The notes beneath the pieces were generated by a model. The model searched no databases. It saw nothing but the letters and a program-made list of their open reading frames with translations, and had not been told where the DNA came from. The translations under genes were made by a program, and so were the position numbers. A stretch of DNA of 64,000 nt from contig JAGMVK010000018.1 in NCBI GenBank assembly GCA_020747065.1, positions 434,001 through 498,000 of the forward strand, in the 5' to 3' direction. The DNA is from Cadophora sp. MPI-SDFR-AT-0126 (taxonomy: Eukaryota; Ascomycota; Leotiomycetes; Helotiales; Ploettnerulaceae). This document shows positions 43,929 through 56,562 of this stretch, one piece after another; positions within the stretch are counted from its first letter, which is position 1; every line of letters begins with the position of its first letter.

Positions 43929-46013
43929 ATGCGCGTCTCTACCAACGCTCCGGTCTTGAAGGCCGCCTTGGTTTCCGTCCTTGCTGTTGGTCAGGTCAGT
44001 GCTTTCTGGCGCATGCCATGTCGTGCTCGAACTGGTATCGCTCGAATCGATCCCCTGGTTACCAATGGTTCTGTTGCTGAGCACGTTCATGCTATTCATG
44101 GCTCTGGTGGTAAGTTCTTCCTCTCATTTCCTCATCCTGCATGCGTGTACACGCTATGAGCATCTCGAGACTGCTTCATGTTCAATCTGCACCTCGAGTG
44201 CTGTTGGCGATCTTGACGCGTTCGAATTTGGATCTCGAAGCTGACTTTCTCTCTCAATCCAGGCTTCAGCGTCTCTGCTGGTTACGAAGAGCTCATGGCT
44301 TCTGATTGTACCAGCTGTGAGGTTGCAGAGGACAAATCTGTCTACTGGCACCCAGCTCTCTACTTTCAAGGTGATGATGGAGAGTTTACCTTGGTTGACC
44401 AGGTTGGCGGTATGCTTGCGTAAGTTCGATCTGTTCCTTTGTTTACTTTGATCTCCTGGCTCTCAGCACCCTCTCAAGTCCTTTTGTATACCCCGACTAC
44501 CTCTCATTGTAACATATACTTTCCTCCTACTCATGACGCCTTATCTCTCGCATTTTGGCCATGTGTGGTGGCTTCGACGTCATTGTTTACTTTCCCTTAT
44601 TGCATCTCATAACTTCACATCTTAATTTCATAATTCAAACTTATTCCCTACTTTCCTCAAACACGTCTAACAATCCACAGATACTACCTCCTCTACCCCA
44701 ACGCAGGCAACACCTCCCTCTCCGCCTTCCCCGCTGGTTTCGAAATGATCGCAGGCGACACCAACCAGCGCAACTTCACCTACCCTGTCCCAGACGTCGA
44801 GAAATCCCTCTGGACTGGCGAGTACGCGCAGCAGCCCTTCCTCCGCCAAGCCGCCCTCGGATTCAACTGTCTCAACTACGCCAAGACCCCCGAGGGTTCC
44901 CTCTACCGCCACTTCCTGCCCGACAAGGCCTACCTCGATGCCAACTGCGCTGATGGTGTGCGCTTCGAGCTGATGTTCCCGAGTTGCTGGAATGGAAAGG
45001 ATCGTACGAGTGAGGATAAGAAGAGCCATGTTGCGTACCCTAGTCAGGTCATGACTGGGGATTGTCCTGAGGGCTTCCCTGAGCGTCTTCCGTCGCTGTT
45101 CTATGAGACTATTTGGGCTACCAATGCTTTCAAGGGCAAGAATGGAAAGTTCATCATCTCGAACGGTGATCCTACTGGTAAGTCTTCCTCATCATCATCG
45201 TCTCTCCCTCCCCTTAAATCAACCCAACCACCCCAAATTCAAACATGTGAACAAACCCACTGACGCTCCCCAGGCTACGGCTACCACGGCGACTTCATGA
45301 TGGGCTGGGACGAATCCTTCCTCCAATCCGCCGTCAACCAATGCACCAACCTCTCCGGCAAAATCGAAGACTGCCCCCTCTTCACCATCCAATCCCAATC
45401 GGCCTTCTCCTCCTGCGAGATCGACCTCCCCGCTGCCATCGCCAAGGAAAACGTGCTTTCGGCCCTGGCCTCTATCCCCGGAAACCCTATGATCGCCAAC
45501 GGCCCCGGATACGCAGCTGGCGCCGAGGCCGGAGGTCCTATGCCGACAAACAATGGCGGCGAGACGGGCTCGGTCGTCCATCCGACGTTGTCATACACGC
45601 CTGGTGTGTCACTCGCCTCAAGCGAGACTTATGTACCCGGTGGTATCTTCGCTGCTAAAGTAACTTCTACTTCTGCTCCTGCTGCTCCTTCCAAGGCCGC
45701 AGCTACATCCGATGGCTTTTTCGCCGCCGGAGTCGCTGACCCTGCTGCACCAGCAAGCCAACTAACAACATTGATCACGACGCCTACCCCAACCATCACG
45801 CCCAGCGTCGACGCATCGTTCACTTCTGACGGCGCGGTCTTCACGACGGAGTATAAGACAAGTAGTGGACCGAATGGTGTGGTTGTTGAGGAGTTGATTT
45901 GGGTCTTGGATTTGGTTACGGTTAGTGAGGGGGCAGGCGCGGTGGAGACGGGTGCTGCTGGTGCAGAGAAGAAGAGACATGTTCATAAGCATCGGAGAGG
46001 TGGTCGCTTGTAG
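43929..46013 (+). CDS. Secreted DUF1996-domain protein
   Basis: Exons 43929-44109, 44263-44419, 44681-45177 and 45274-46013 encode 524 aa; the introns are 153, 261 and 96 bp, long for this window. A signal peptide covers about residues 1-24 (VLKAALVSVLAVGQVSAF). The DUF1996 domain follows at once with FWRMPCRARTGIARIDPLV, HVHAIHGSGGFSVSAGY, ASDCTSCEVAEDKSVYWHP, FPAGFEMIAGDTNQR, LMFPSCWNGKD and GDFMMGWDESFLQSAV. The C-terminal 190 residues are Ser/Thr/Pro/Ala-rich, likely O-glycosylated, and end in the basic KKRHVHKHRRGGRL. DUF1996 proteins are extracellular and of unknown biochemical role, often found with WSC or cellulose-binding domains. No such extra domain is present here. Confidence 0.93.
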
Positions 46014-46886
46014 ATCCTACGCTCTCACACTCTCTCACGTATACTCACGCTTATGTGGTACTTTGCATTGAGGATGGATATGGTATTCGGGGGAGGATGA
46101 TACCCAGTGGGGGGAAGCATTTGATTGTTGATTGTTGATTCTTACATTTGAGGACTTTTGCAATGCAATGGGATTCGGCCGGATATGGGCATTTTATTTT
46201 CTGCTTTTTTGAGAGACGGATGGATGGATAAGGGAGAGTGGAATGATTGCGCCTGCCCGCTTCTGGAAGTGTGTGTGGGTTTGAGGGGCAGTACATAAGC
46301 ATGAGCAAAGAAAGGGGTCGTATGGATGGTACCAAGCATATGCATTGCATCGTTGGGCGTACGTAGGAGAGAGAAAAAATTAAAATAAGTGTTCTTCGAA
46401 CAGGAAAGTCTTGAAATGTGTTGTGTGCAGGGTGGGTGTGGCTTTTTCGTATGCTGTTGAGAGAGAGGTAAGTGATTTCAACGTTCTAATAGCTCTTGCG
46501 ACATTGAGTTCGATTCGGTTCAATGTCAACTTGGAGCTTGGTCAGGTGTTGGCGGAAGAGAAGAGAAGAGTTGGGGTGTGTTTTGATTTTGAGATGAGGA
46601 TTTTCTCTATACACACATACATGTCTGGTCTTTCTCTCCCTATTGCTCACTAATGACAATATGAAATCAAAACCTCTGCAAATGCAATAATACACTATTC
46701 TACAGGTCTTACTCTCTTCTCTCTTTTAATTTCTTCCTTCCCAGCTATAAAAACACCCGAAAGAAAGAATCAGACAACTTCCTTTATACAAAGCCCGAAT
46801 TTCACAGTCCTGAAGAACCATGACCTCAGAGCCATCTAGATGAGCGAACCATCCATGTCAAATCTCTCCCAAAATCCACTCCATCT
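46014..46886. other. Intergenic, convergent 3' ends
   Basis: 3' UTR territory of the DUF1996 gene and of OXA1. Includes a short tandem TTGATTG at 46121-46140. No gene. Confidence 0.5.
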
Positions 46887-48509
46887 CTACTTCCTCATCT
46901 TCCTCGCCTCCCTCGCCATCCTCCTCTGCCTCTCCTCCTCAAGCCTCGCCTGCTTGATCTCCTCCCGTCTCTTTTCCTCATACGCCTTGCGCTCTCTAAC
47001 CTCCCTCTTCGCCTGACTCGTCTCATTACTATCCCTCATCTTCTCCCTACTCTTCTCCACCACTCCGCCAAACGTGCCACGGATCTCACTGGCAATGCCC
47101 CCAATAACGCCCTTCTTCCCCTGCGTCGCACTCGCACCTTGGAACCTCGAATTCAGCTCACTTTGCGAAAGGACGGGGTTAGCAGCGATCTTGAGGTCGC
47201 CGCGGTAGGGCGATGGGGCTGGCGCGTTGGGATCTTTGCGGGCGGGGAGGGGCGTCATTTTGAAGTAGGAGCGGAACCAGGGTTGGCGGAAGAGGGTGGA
47301 TTGGCAAAAGGAGAGGACGCCGGAGACGAAGAAGGAGATTTGAACGGCGGCGGGGAGCCACCAGGTGAAGAGGAGGGAGATGGCGGGTAAGCCCCAGATC
47401 ATGGCTTTGGTCACTTCGGGGGAGACGTTCATGGCGCCCGTTTCTCCACCTTTCTGAGTGGTTGTTAGATTTTGTAGATTGTATATACTTGTAGTTGGGG
47501 GATATTGGGTGGGGTATGAGGAAAGGAAGGACATACACGCAAAACCCAATGCAAGACCGCGGACGTCGCAAGCGGCAAGATGAAATATGGATCCGGCAGA
47601 GTAAGGTTGTAAAGCCACAGGAACCCTCCAGTCTCCAAGCCCGGCACGGGAATATTCGACATAGCTCTCAACAGCACGAAAGTCCCATATCCGGCAAACA
47701 CCTGCACCATCGGCACAAAGCCCTTCCAGAGTCTGACACCAGCCCGTCTAGTAATCATCTGGATCTCCCCCCTCAGTTGCATCACCAATGCATTATCTCC
47801 CGCCCTAGCAGCCTCCTGCATCTTGTTCTGTAAGGGCTTGGTGATGGGGATGATAGTTTGCATCCTCGCCGCGTTCTCGGCGGCGTCGACGTATGGTTTG
47901 AACAGGACAGCTCGCGTGGCAATAGCTGCTAGTGCGATTGATACCCACCATGGAGTCCCAGCATAGACGTGGATATGCTCAATGATGTACTGCATCACGG
48001 ATGTTGGGCCCCATCCGTAGTCGAGGCCGAGTTCGTGGAGGTAGCCGATGTGTTCGGGAATGTTGTAGAGTGACTCGGATGACAATTCTGTGGCGCTATC
48101 GAGGGAGGAGCTGAAGTTCGAGGAGACTTCTGATGCGAATTCCGTGGGTGTGCTTGCTGCAGCTGAGGATGCGACTTCGCTGGTTGAGGAGGCATTTGTT
48201 GCGATTGCTGAAGCTGGGAGGGGGCTCGTAGATGCAAAGCGTATGCTACCGGCATTTCGTATTAATGTACTCGTCTGCGAGAGTCGAAGGGCGGAATGTG
48301 ATGTCCCTGGGAGAGTTGCGCGGTTCTTGGAAAGGAGTACATGGGCTCTGTGTTGTGCTGGTGTTGAAGAGAACTGAACGGCAATGGTCAGCAATTGCCT
48401 GGTTTTGACGGGATAGATGATGTACTTGTCTGGCAGTTACGGGCTGTATACGTCTTCTGCCGATTCCTATGGTCTGGCTGGACCAGCGGAGACCTCTGCT
48501 GGGAATCAT
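46887..48509 (-). CDS. oxa1: Mitochondrial inner-membrane insertase OXA1
   Basis: Exons 48426-48509, 47537-48373 and 46887-47453 encode 495 aa from ATG 48509 (MIPSRGLRWSSQTIGIG). The N-terminus is basic and Ser/Thr-rich as in mitochondrial presequences. The YidC/Oxa1 core runs from about residue 130: ELGLDYGWGPTSVMQYIIEH, TPWWVSIALAAIATRAVLFK, then the matrix loop ITKPLQNKMQEAARAGDNAL, FVPMVQVFAGYGTFVLLRAM, PLATSAVLHWVL, and, after the intron, WGLPAISLLFTWWLPAAVQ. The long basic, coiled C-terminal tail (KREVRERKAYEEKRREEIKQ) is the matrix extension that contacts mitoribosomes. It inserts mitochondrially made and re-exported proteins into the inner membrane. Confidence 0.94.
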
Positions 48510-48957
48510 GTTGTGTGGTTGTGGTGTTCGGGCGAGGCGCAAAATATTTTAGAGCTGGATCCGGGGATTGAGGCCGATGTCGTGCATCCTTGCATCAATG
48601 AACTAGCGTGCATATTAACCAACTATGGGAATCAGCAGGGACAACACCACGAGCAGTCGTAGATGTTCTAAGAGGTTCGTGAAATTGTATTTGGGTCAAA
48701 AGCACTTTATTGAATCACAGTGTTACACTCTTATGTCGCGGTTGACTAGCTTGATTGGGTGGTGAATATACATTTCTCGACTCCAAGACACCCTCTGAAA
48801 CTGTCAACTCTCCAGATGACAACCGAGTATGTATATCTGAATGCCGCCTGTCTGTCTTGACTCGACTCCATTTTGTTTCCATTTTGAGACCATAAGCCCA
48901 TATATTACAACTCCCAAACGCCCTCAGTACGTGCATGCGAATATGCCATTGCGCTCC
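48510..48957. other. Intergenic
   Basis: Upstream of OXA1 and 3' side of MIM1. Nothing further recognised. Confidence 0.45.
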
Positions 48958-49498
48958 TCACTCCAAACTTGTCAGATCCTCCAAGTTTCCCTCCCTCCGC
49001 TTCCTTTCAAAAGGATCCTCTCTGACTTCGATTCCTGGCCCCACTGAATGCCTCGCTCGTCCACCAGGGAATACCTAGAAGCAATGTCAGTGTTTATGCC
49101 TAGGTACACTGCCTTAAAAGATGGAAATGGTATTGGAGCATCAACCACTGCGTCGCAGTAAAGCCCACTTGGGCCACCGCACAGTCCAGCATCCCACAAC
49201 AGTGCATGAAAATTTATAAAGCCCATACCTTTGTGCCTCCCCATCCCAATCTAAATGCAGCCTCATGAGCAAATAGCTCCCCAAATCCTAACATAAGCCC
49301 ATTGATGAACGGCAGAAGCAGATTGATCGCAGCACCTCGAACTAAGCCCCATAATGTAGGAGGACTGTATAGAATCATGGGCGGAGAGCTTGAAGACGAT
49401 GGTGGAGATGGAGAGAGGTCATCGTTGCCAGAATATTGCTCGGAATCGGAGGGTATCGTCATTGATGACTCGGTCATAGGGTTATTATCGGAAGACAT
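48958..49498 (-). CDS. mim1: Mitochondrial outer-membrane import protein MIM1
   Basis: Exons 49229-49498 and 48958-49074 encode 128 aa; the intron is 154 bp. A Ser/Pro-rich, acidic N-terminus precedes one membrane segment, RGAAINLLLPFINGLMLGFG, with the small-residue (GxxxG-type) face typical of MIM1. It is followed by ELFAHEAAFRLGWGGTK, which is nearly invariant in fungi. The second exon gives the expected conserved tail RHSVGPGIEVREDPFERKRR and ends NLEDLTSLE. MIM1 forms an outer-membrane complex that inserts alpha-helical proteins and helps TOM assembly. The short length is normal for the family. It lies close to OXA1; the neighbourhood of two mitochondrial insertion factors is probably chance. 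Confidence 0.9.
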
Positions 49499-49860
49499 GG
49501 TGGGCTTTGGATTGCCTTGTAGAAGGCGGACAGCTTAATAGCCGTAGAGAATATAATGCGAATGTTGACCTGATGTTGGGAGGTGGAGATGAAATGAAGG
49601 TGAAGCTGTGTATGTTGACGGCATCTTCCGGCCTCGGGAAGGCTAGTCAAGCTCCCTCACCCACCTCAGCCAGGTCCGGCGGGGTGACGAGCCAAAGGCT
49701 GCCTCGTTTGGTTCGCCTCGCCTCTAATACTTTCGACGCGGTTTGTCAACACCAGAGGCAAATAAAAGATACACCATCTGCGTAGGCGAACCCGGCATTT
49801 AAATCGAACTTCTTGTACTCGGAACGACTTCCCATTTTCATACTACAACAACACACAATC
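49499..49860. other. Divergent promoter, MIM1 / UBX gene
   Basis: 362 bp between divergent housekeeping genes. No coding sequence. Confidence 0.6.
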
Positions 49861-51241
49861 ATGGCAGACAACCAGAACCACGATGAGCTCATTACTCAAT
49901 TTTGCAGCGTCACTGGAGCCTCGCCACAAGATGTATGTTCAAGCTCCAGTTGCGCATTGGTCCTCTCTCGAAACTAATGAAGCTGTGTCCAGGCTCAACA
50001 ATACCTTGCTACGAATCGATGGGACCTGGCCGGAGCTGCTACGGAGTATTTCCAGGCAGTAGAGGAAGCAGCATCTGGAGCTCCAGAAGACTCGAATGAG
50101 GCACCAGAACCACCATACACAGGACCTCGAACTCTAGATGGAAGACCGGCACCACAATCAATCCCCACAGTTGGTTCAAGCTCGAGCTCGGCCCCGCCAA
50201 AGAAGAAGGGAGGCATTGCTACATTGGGTTCATTAAACCAAGGTTCAAGTGGCGCTCATGCTGGCCCCGGCCACAGCCATGACGAGGACGATGACGATGA
50301 TGATGATTATGATCCAGAGGAGGAGCCAAGGGATCTGTTTGCTGGTGGTGAGAAGTCGGGTTTGGCCGTGCAGGATCCTACCTCGAACCGTAACGATCCT
50401 CGCAAGGTTGTGAATGATATCCTCAAGAAGGCTAGAGCGTATGTACATTTTTTTTTTTTTTTCCATAACGGGAGAATACTTTGCTGACTTTCCCAGAAAT
50501 GCTGCAAGACCAGGAGCACCGGGACCAGGAGAACCATCATCATCCGCCCCACCAAGTCGATTCCGTGGCAGTGGTCAAACTCTTGGTGGCGATGACACTC
50601 CATCTCAAGTCGTCCCTGATCCTCATGCCAATTCCGCCGCTCCTGAAGGTCCAGTCCAAGTCCGAGTTCTACATTTATGGGAGGATGGTTTTAGTGTTGA
50701 AGATGGACCTCTTCGCCGTTTCGACGATCCCTCGAATGCTACTGACCTGTCAATGATCCGTTCAGGCCGTGCTCCTCTTCATCTCATGGGTGTCAATGTC
50801 GACCAACCAGTTGATGTCCAGCTTGTCAAGCATGATGAGAACTACAAGGCTCTTCCAAAGAAGTACAAGCCATTCAGTGGAAGTGGAAACAGATTAGGTA
50901 GCCCTACTCCAGGCGCATCGTCGTCGGTTCCTCCTCCTGTTGCTGCCTCCCAGTCAAGCGCTAGAACTGCCCCTGTTGAGCCTGTCATCGATGCTTCCCA
51001 ACCGACTCTTGCTCTTCGTCTCCAACTCGCCGATGGCACTAGACTTCCCGCCCGATTCAACACCACCAGCACCATTGGCGACGTTTATACGTTCGTCAAT
51101 CAAGCCGCTCCGGGTAGTAGCGAGAGACCCTGGGTTCTGGCAACCACGTTTCCCAACAAAGATCACACCGACAAGTCGTTGGTGCTTGGAGAGATGTCTG
51201 AGTTCAAGCGTGGTGGTACAGCCGTGCAAAAGTGGGTCTAA
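49861..51241 (+). CDS. shp1: Cdc48/p97 cofactor of the Shp1/p47 type (UBA-SEP-UBX)
   Basis: Exons 49861-49932, 49993-50438 and 50497-51241 encode 420 aa; intron 2 has a long run of T. The UBA domain spans about residues 5-45 (DELITQFCSVTGASPQDAQQ then YLATNRWDLAGAATEYF). An acidic linker DEDDDDDDDYDPEEEPRDLF precedes FAGGEKSGLAVQDP. The SEP domain covers about 226-290 (VQVRVLHLWEDGFSVEDGPL, RAPLHLMGVNVDQPVDVQL). The UBX domain covers about 338-419 (TLALRLQLADGTRLPARFN, FPNKDHTDKSLVLGEM). This order defines p47/Shp1, which binds ubiquitin and recruits Cdc48 for membrane fusion, protein phosphatase-1 regulation and degradation. Cytosol and nucleus. Complete and unremarkable in composition. Confidence 0.95.
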
Positions 51242-53876
51242 GGCATTTCGACACGATGGTTGAAGGAACATGAACGATAGACGACAACGACGCTGCATGA
51301 TCTTATTTCATTCATATGGTGGTCTTACGACCTACCATGAAGGCGTTTAGGATGATTTTGATGGCTCGGCGGATGGCGGACTGGTTAACTTGCATGCATG
51401 TGGAGATGGCCTGGTTTACTTAGATGGTCCATAGACAGAAAGAAGCAAAACGAAAAGTCATGAATTCCCCATGTCGCTGTCCCTCCACATCTCTTCTGAT
51501 ACAAGGCCATTATATCGATCGCTAGAAATAGTGCCACGGTACATAAAGTGCACTACATCTTTCATGGAGTATACACGATGCTTGATGCGCGAGTCCCATT
51601 GTCATTCCTCCTCCTTTCCCTCCTCAGCACGATCTCAATTCCTCATCACCTTTTTGATAAGCATCAATGATTTGAGAATGATTGCTTATTCCTCTTCCTC
51701 CTCCTTTGAAAGGGCTACATTCATTTGCACTCCTCGCAGTGGAATTCTTTTGGGTAGGAGAGGGATTCAAATTGACAGCAAAAGGTACCTCAACAGCGAC
51801 ATTTTCATAAATTCTCTTTGCCCGCACATACATTGAAGGACTACAATCTCCTAGTCACCGCTTTTATTGCTCTGGGAAGATCGGAGGACTCGTCGTAAAA
51901 CATAAAGCTACCAAGCAAGTGCTGTTGCGAGACCTGGTGAAGGTATCGGGGATCCTGTGTGTCCTCCATAGGTTATGAAGCAAGGCTTGGTGGTGTTTTT
52001 ACCTGGGGAGGAGAGGTTTGTAGACAGGAAGGGTGATTTATATAGGTGCCTATCTGGTCTGGAATGAGGCTTCGAGCTAGACTGTCGTATTGCTCTCCCG
52101 TAATCTAATGAATGGTTTTCATACGGGTGAGGAGTATAGATTCACCATCCGACGAGGCAGGAGTCGCCTTCCACGACAGGTGAAGCACCTGAAGAATGTC
52201 AGGAAAGCCGTGAGATGCATGTAGCGCATAAAATTTGATCCTACCTATTCCCCATATCATTAGCCCACCTGAGGATGCCAGATAGCAAACAGTTATCTAC
52301 TTAAAACTTCCCTCATACTCGCCAGTATTTACCCTTCTGATGCAGTCAAACGGATTGGCCTCACACACGATAAAGCTGACTTTTTGGGCTGTTATTATCT
52401 GTGTAATCGCTTTCCATGGATACTTCTGGTGGGATTCAGGATGTGGAAGGATGTGACAGGACGAGGGGTGTCGAGGCGAAGGGAGGGAGGTTGGTGATAT
52501 TCTTCATGAGGATATATGGTGGTGGAGGACGCAAGATAAGGTAACAGCCAGGATATCAAAAGTCATCTAGAACGGCAGCAACAAAATTTGTGACAGCAAT
52601 GCTTATTCACTGTCATAGATATCCCAACCTCCGCTATACATATGAGCTTCTGTGTTGTTTCAGGCTCGGCTCCAAAATACTGAAAGTAGTCCTCAATCCG
52701 ACTTTGAGGCTATCACACTCTCGAAAGACGGTACGTCCCTCTCAGACACACCCGTGGGGGTAGTTCATCGTTATCGGAGGCTCGGTACTGACTCTGGGTA
52801 AGTCATGGTAGCACGGGTTCCTTTTATAATCTTACAGCGCACCCAAGATAGAGACTTGAAGGGAGCCTCGTGAGATGTAAATCGCTGGCTTAAGTGGATC
52901 TTCTGGTTGACAGTATTATTCCATCTCATACATCCAGTATCGGCCAGTTCACTCCATTTCGCAAATTCACGACATCAGTTTCAAGGACTCAGGTTGTTCT
53001 GATATTTCTATAAAAATTCCTGTTGTTTACAATTTCGTCTTCTCATACACGCGACGCTCAATATAAGATCGTGAAATGTATGTTTGGGACTTGAGGATTC
53101 CGCAATGCAATGTTAGGGACATACAACATTGACAATAAGGCCGGGGGATCTGGGAGATTTTGTCTTGCAACGCGTTCAATAGGTTTTTTTAGAGTACGGG
53201 AAAGACGAGAATAAGTATAATTGCAAGCATAATGGCAATGCAGTAGGGGAATGGCAGCAGGTGGATATTTGACAACAGGTTTCTTTTCAGAGGTACATGG
53301 TCTGGTATTGAACTTTAGATACATGTCGCGAGGGAAAGTCGAAACTTGCAAAGTGGAACCATTGATCTGTGGCGGCCCCCAGTGCATATTTTGCCTTCAA
53401 CACGCATAACAATGTAACAGAGAACTCTACCTTCGCCCCCGGGATCTTGTAAGTCTTTCGGGCCAGTATTTCGCTTTGGAGTGTTGTTCAGAGGGGTTCA
53501 GCTCTACTTATACTCCTACAAGGGGACTAAGGTGTATGCAAACCTAGTCAGTGCAAGCTTCTTGAAAATGCGAGGTAACGGCACAATGGATTTTCTCTCT
53601 CACCGTGGCTCGTACATTAGCTCTGTAAGTCCTTTAACGGTAACAAAAAGGAGTAAATATTTCTGTTGTCAAGTGTGAGGCGACTGCTTTGATTTTAGGT
53701 TTCCTCTACCAGTGAATTTCTGAAAGAGAAGAAAGATAGGGCATTTCTGGAAACCTCCATCGCTTGCTTCCACTGTCAATAGGATATCAGAATGTATAAG
53801 TCATGGCTACGAAGCCATCAATCCTGTGCGGTCGGTATGAGCAGAGCGCTTTATCCAGCCACAGTGACTTCGAATC
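51242..53876. other. Intergenic 2.6 kb, no gene recognised
   Basis: No frame with coding character on either strand; short frames near 51471-51836 and 53058-53387 have no family resemblance. No tRNA or tandem array seen. It could hold a non-coding transcript. Confidence 0.45.
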
Positions 53877-54827
53877 ATGGTAGCCCCATCTCCGGACCCG
53901 ATGTACGAAATTCGACAGATCCCCGGCAACGGAAAAGGGCTCGTGGCTCGCCGCAACATCAACCGAGGCGAACGAATAATCGCTGAAAACCCTCTGTTCA
54001 CATTCCCAAATATCAATGACACGATGCCTACGCGGCAGGTCATTGGACCAAAAGTCCTAGCACTGCCTGCCGATCAGCAACGAACATTCTACGGCCTCTA
54101 CAACAACTTCATATACTTCGGCACCACTGCGTCAATCGGTATCATCAAAACAAATGCTCTGCCGGTAGATAATGACACCGACGCCGTGTTTCCAACTTTC
54201 TCACTCTCCAATCATTCATGTCTGCCCAAAGCCTCGTACAGCTGGAATGGAGACATCATGCAAGGAACTTTGCACGCTACTCGAAACATCTCCGCTGGCA
54301 ACGAAATCACCATTGCCTACGGCGATCATCGCCGTGGATTAGTCGGCAGATTTGTCTGTATCTGTGAGCTCTGCAGCATAGCGGACAGAAACAGACTCGC
54401 CAAGAGCGATGACCGGCGAGAAAACATGGTTCTTCTCGAGGGGCTGATTTGGAGGTGGACGGGGCCTCCTAGAGAACCCGAAGAGGTCTTCCGGCTTTGC
54501 TACGAGCTCGAATATCTCATGATAGAAGAGTATGAGAGTCTGCCGAGTCCTATGCTCGCGGAACTGTATGAATTTGCGGCCGGGATCGCGGCTACGAACA
54601 GCGATGCGGGGAGAACAATTGCGTTCGCGAGATGGGCACATTCGGTGAGATGTATTTGTGAGGGGGATGATAATCCGAAGACGCAGAGATGTGCCACGAG
54701 GATGCAAGACGCGAGAGTACATCCGAGATGGGGGAGGACAGATCTGTGGAGTGCACAGCTTCAAATACCACCGATGCATTTATCGATTCAGGACTATGCG
54801 GCATGGATTTGGAGATGGGGTAGATGA
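53877..54827 (+). CDS. SET-domain protein, SMYD-like fungal type
   Basis: Single exon, 316 aa from ATG 53877. The SET domain begins YEIRQIPGNGKGLVARRNIN and RGERIIAENPLF, continues with the key motif FSLSNHSCLPKASYSW and SAGNEITIAYGDHRRG, and is followed by a small post-SET Cys pair (CICELC). The C-terminal 130 residues are helical, as in SMYD-type proteins. Such proteins methylate lysines of histones or other proteins using S-adenosylmethionine; many of the numerous fungal members have no known target. The piece between YGDHRRG and CICELC is short, so the post-SET Zn site may be incomplete. A decayed tandem copy lies 0.7 kb downstream. Confidence 0.88.
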   Translation: MVAPSPDPMYEIRQIPGNGKGLVARRNINRGERIIAENPLFTFPNINDTMPTRQVIGPKVLALPADQQRTFYGLYNNFIYFGTTASIGIIKTNALPVDNDTDAVFPTFSLSNHSCLPKASYSWNGDIMQGTLHATRNISAGNEITIAYGDHRRGLVGRFVCICELCSIADRNRLAKSDDRRENMVLLEGLIWRWTGPPREPEEVFRLCYELEYLMIEEYESLPSPMLAELYEFAAGIAATNSDAGRTIAFARWAHSVRCICEGDDNPKTQRCATRMQDARVHPRWGRTDLWSAQLQIPPMHLSIQDYAAWIWRWGR

Positions 54828-55500
54828 GATGCGGTGGAGATGGCGTTTGAGGAACTGTCTCAGAGGGAAATCATTGCTGCGATATTTCTGGGTCATGACG
54901 ATGATTGATTGTTTTGGTTAGATTTGGGAGGAAATGCTGCTGTTTGTTTACTTGGCCCCGCTTTGTCTCGCTTAGTTCCGCACCTTGGACCAGATACATT
55001 GTCAAGATTCCCGTTCGGGCAGTTCCGTCCATCAATAAAAATCATAAAACGATGGAAATTGTTCACTTCAATGTAGATTGGAGCGACACAGGCGTTTGGC
55101 CCTGTATGTATGAAACACGGGCACAGCTGAATACAATACTACTGTCTTTACCATTTCTCGTTCTTTATTCACTGAGACATGCGAGACCTTTAGAAGTTGC
55201 TAGCAACTACAAGAATTATTTAAAGATTCCGGAAGGCTTCACGTTCCAATGAATCCCTGGAGTTCCTTTTGTTCTTTCATGATTATCACGGCACTCTGGT
55301 AGAAGTTTCTTCGTGTTCGAGAATGCTCGCAAGGATATGGAACCGTCAAGTGCTCCCATGACTCTTGTCGTCATGCGTCGTGTGTAGTATTCAAGTAACA
55401 GCTTTTCGGTATATTATGGTCTCTCAGCATATGCTATAGTCACACGCAGAGAAGATCAAATCGCATCCAAACATGTCGCAGCAACCACTCAGCTTCACGA
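54828..55500. other. Intergenic between the SET gene and its decayed copy
   Basis: No gene recognised; includes the 3' UTR of the SET gene. Confidence 0.45.
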
Positions 55501-56562
55501 CATACAAACAATTCCACGGAAGGGGAGGGGACTTGTAGCGCCTCCCTATATCCCATGAGGAACAAGAATCATACGTGAGAGGCCTCTTTTCCGATTTAAT
55601 GGCTCTTGACCATTTTCAGATAACACACCTGAGAAACAACCCCACGAATGGGCCGTGTTCAAACAGGACATCCACGCCAGACTTTGTGCTCTCTCAAAGC
55701 ACGACCAAGGGAACTTCCTCAACCTCCTCAACGGTCGAAAAAGCCGACCCTGGTCCAGTAGAGGAACCGAAATCTGCGCCGGCATTGCAAAAACCAACGC
55801 TCTTCCGGCAGGCAATTGTCCGCAGCATCCTCTCGCCGGCGTTCATGCGAATATTAGCCTTATAAACCATGATTGCCTTCCCAACACCGATTATAGCTGG
55901 ACCAGAGGCTACGGAGCGGGACGCTTCAGGCGGTTCGTGATATTCCGGCAGGTGATGAAATCACCATGAGCTACTGCCTTGGCATGACTTCTGGTGAAAG
56001 ACGTCGCGCTTTGCAGCCGCAGCAGGCCATCGGCTTTCGGTGCACGTGTGCTCTCTGCTCTTCTAGCCCTGGAAGGATTGCTAAAAGTGATGCCCGTCGA
56101 GTGCAGATCCAGAGGCTCCAGCGCGAATTGGCAGACTCGCCAAGCGATTGGAGAAACCCAGGTGAAGAGCTAGTGAATTTCCACAAGATGCTGGAGGTAG
56201 TGATAGATGAGTATTCTGGGACCTATCACCAGGCGATGGCCTGGATCTACGATCGAGCGTTCAGTATCGCGGCTTTTCATGGGGATCATGATAGGGCTGG
56301 CTGTTTTGCCGAAAGAGCATACCGATCGAGTGTCATTTGCCATGGAGCAGACAGCTTAGCGTCCCGGAGGTTATGGTGCTTCATGAGGAACCCAGAGCGT
56401 GACTCGCATTTCGGGACGAGAAACTCGTGGGGAATGAGCAGTGCTACTTACTTTGGTGTTCCAAGAGGATTGGAACCGATCATATTTGAAGCATGGCTCT
56501 GGAGGTTAGGCTTACAGGGAGACTCACCATCTCTAACCCGTGCCGACGTGGGGCATGTCTAG
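55501..56562 (+). pseudogene. Decayed tandem copy of the SET-domain gene
   Basis: In one frame the sequence reads DIQTIPRKGRGLVAPPYIP, stop (TGA 55556-55558), GTRIIRERPLFRFNGS, stop (TGA 55607-55609), then WAVFKQDIHARLCALSKHD and SLINHDCLPNTDYSW. A one-base shift near 55904-55912 then moves the frame to SGTLQAVRDIPAGDEITMSY and a Cys pair CTCALC, with an open C-terminal part to 56562. The motifs match the intact neighbour in order (RQIPGNGKGLVA; SNHSCLPKASYSW; ISAGNEITIAYG), so this is a paralogue. The first TGA is likely from CGA by C-to-T change. Two stops plus a frameshift inside the SET domain make it non-functional, though the 197-codon 3' frame could still be transcribed. Confidence 0.82.

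Noticed and set aside
46120..46215. TTGATTG and GGATG short tandem runs considered as a CRISPR-like or regulatory array
   Set aside because: Only three short units without spacers; ordinary low-complexity 3' UTR sequence.
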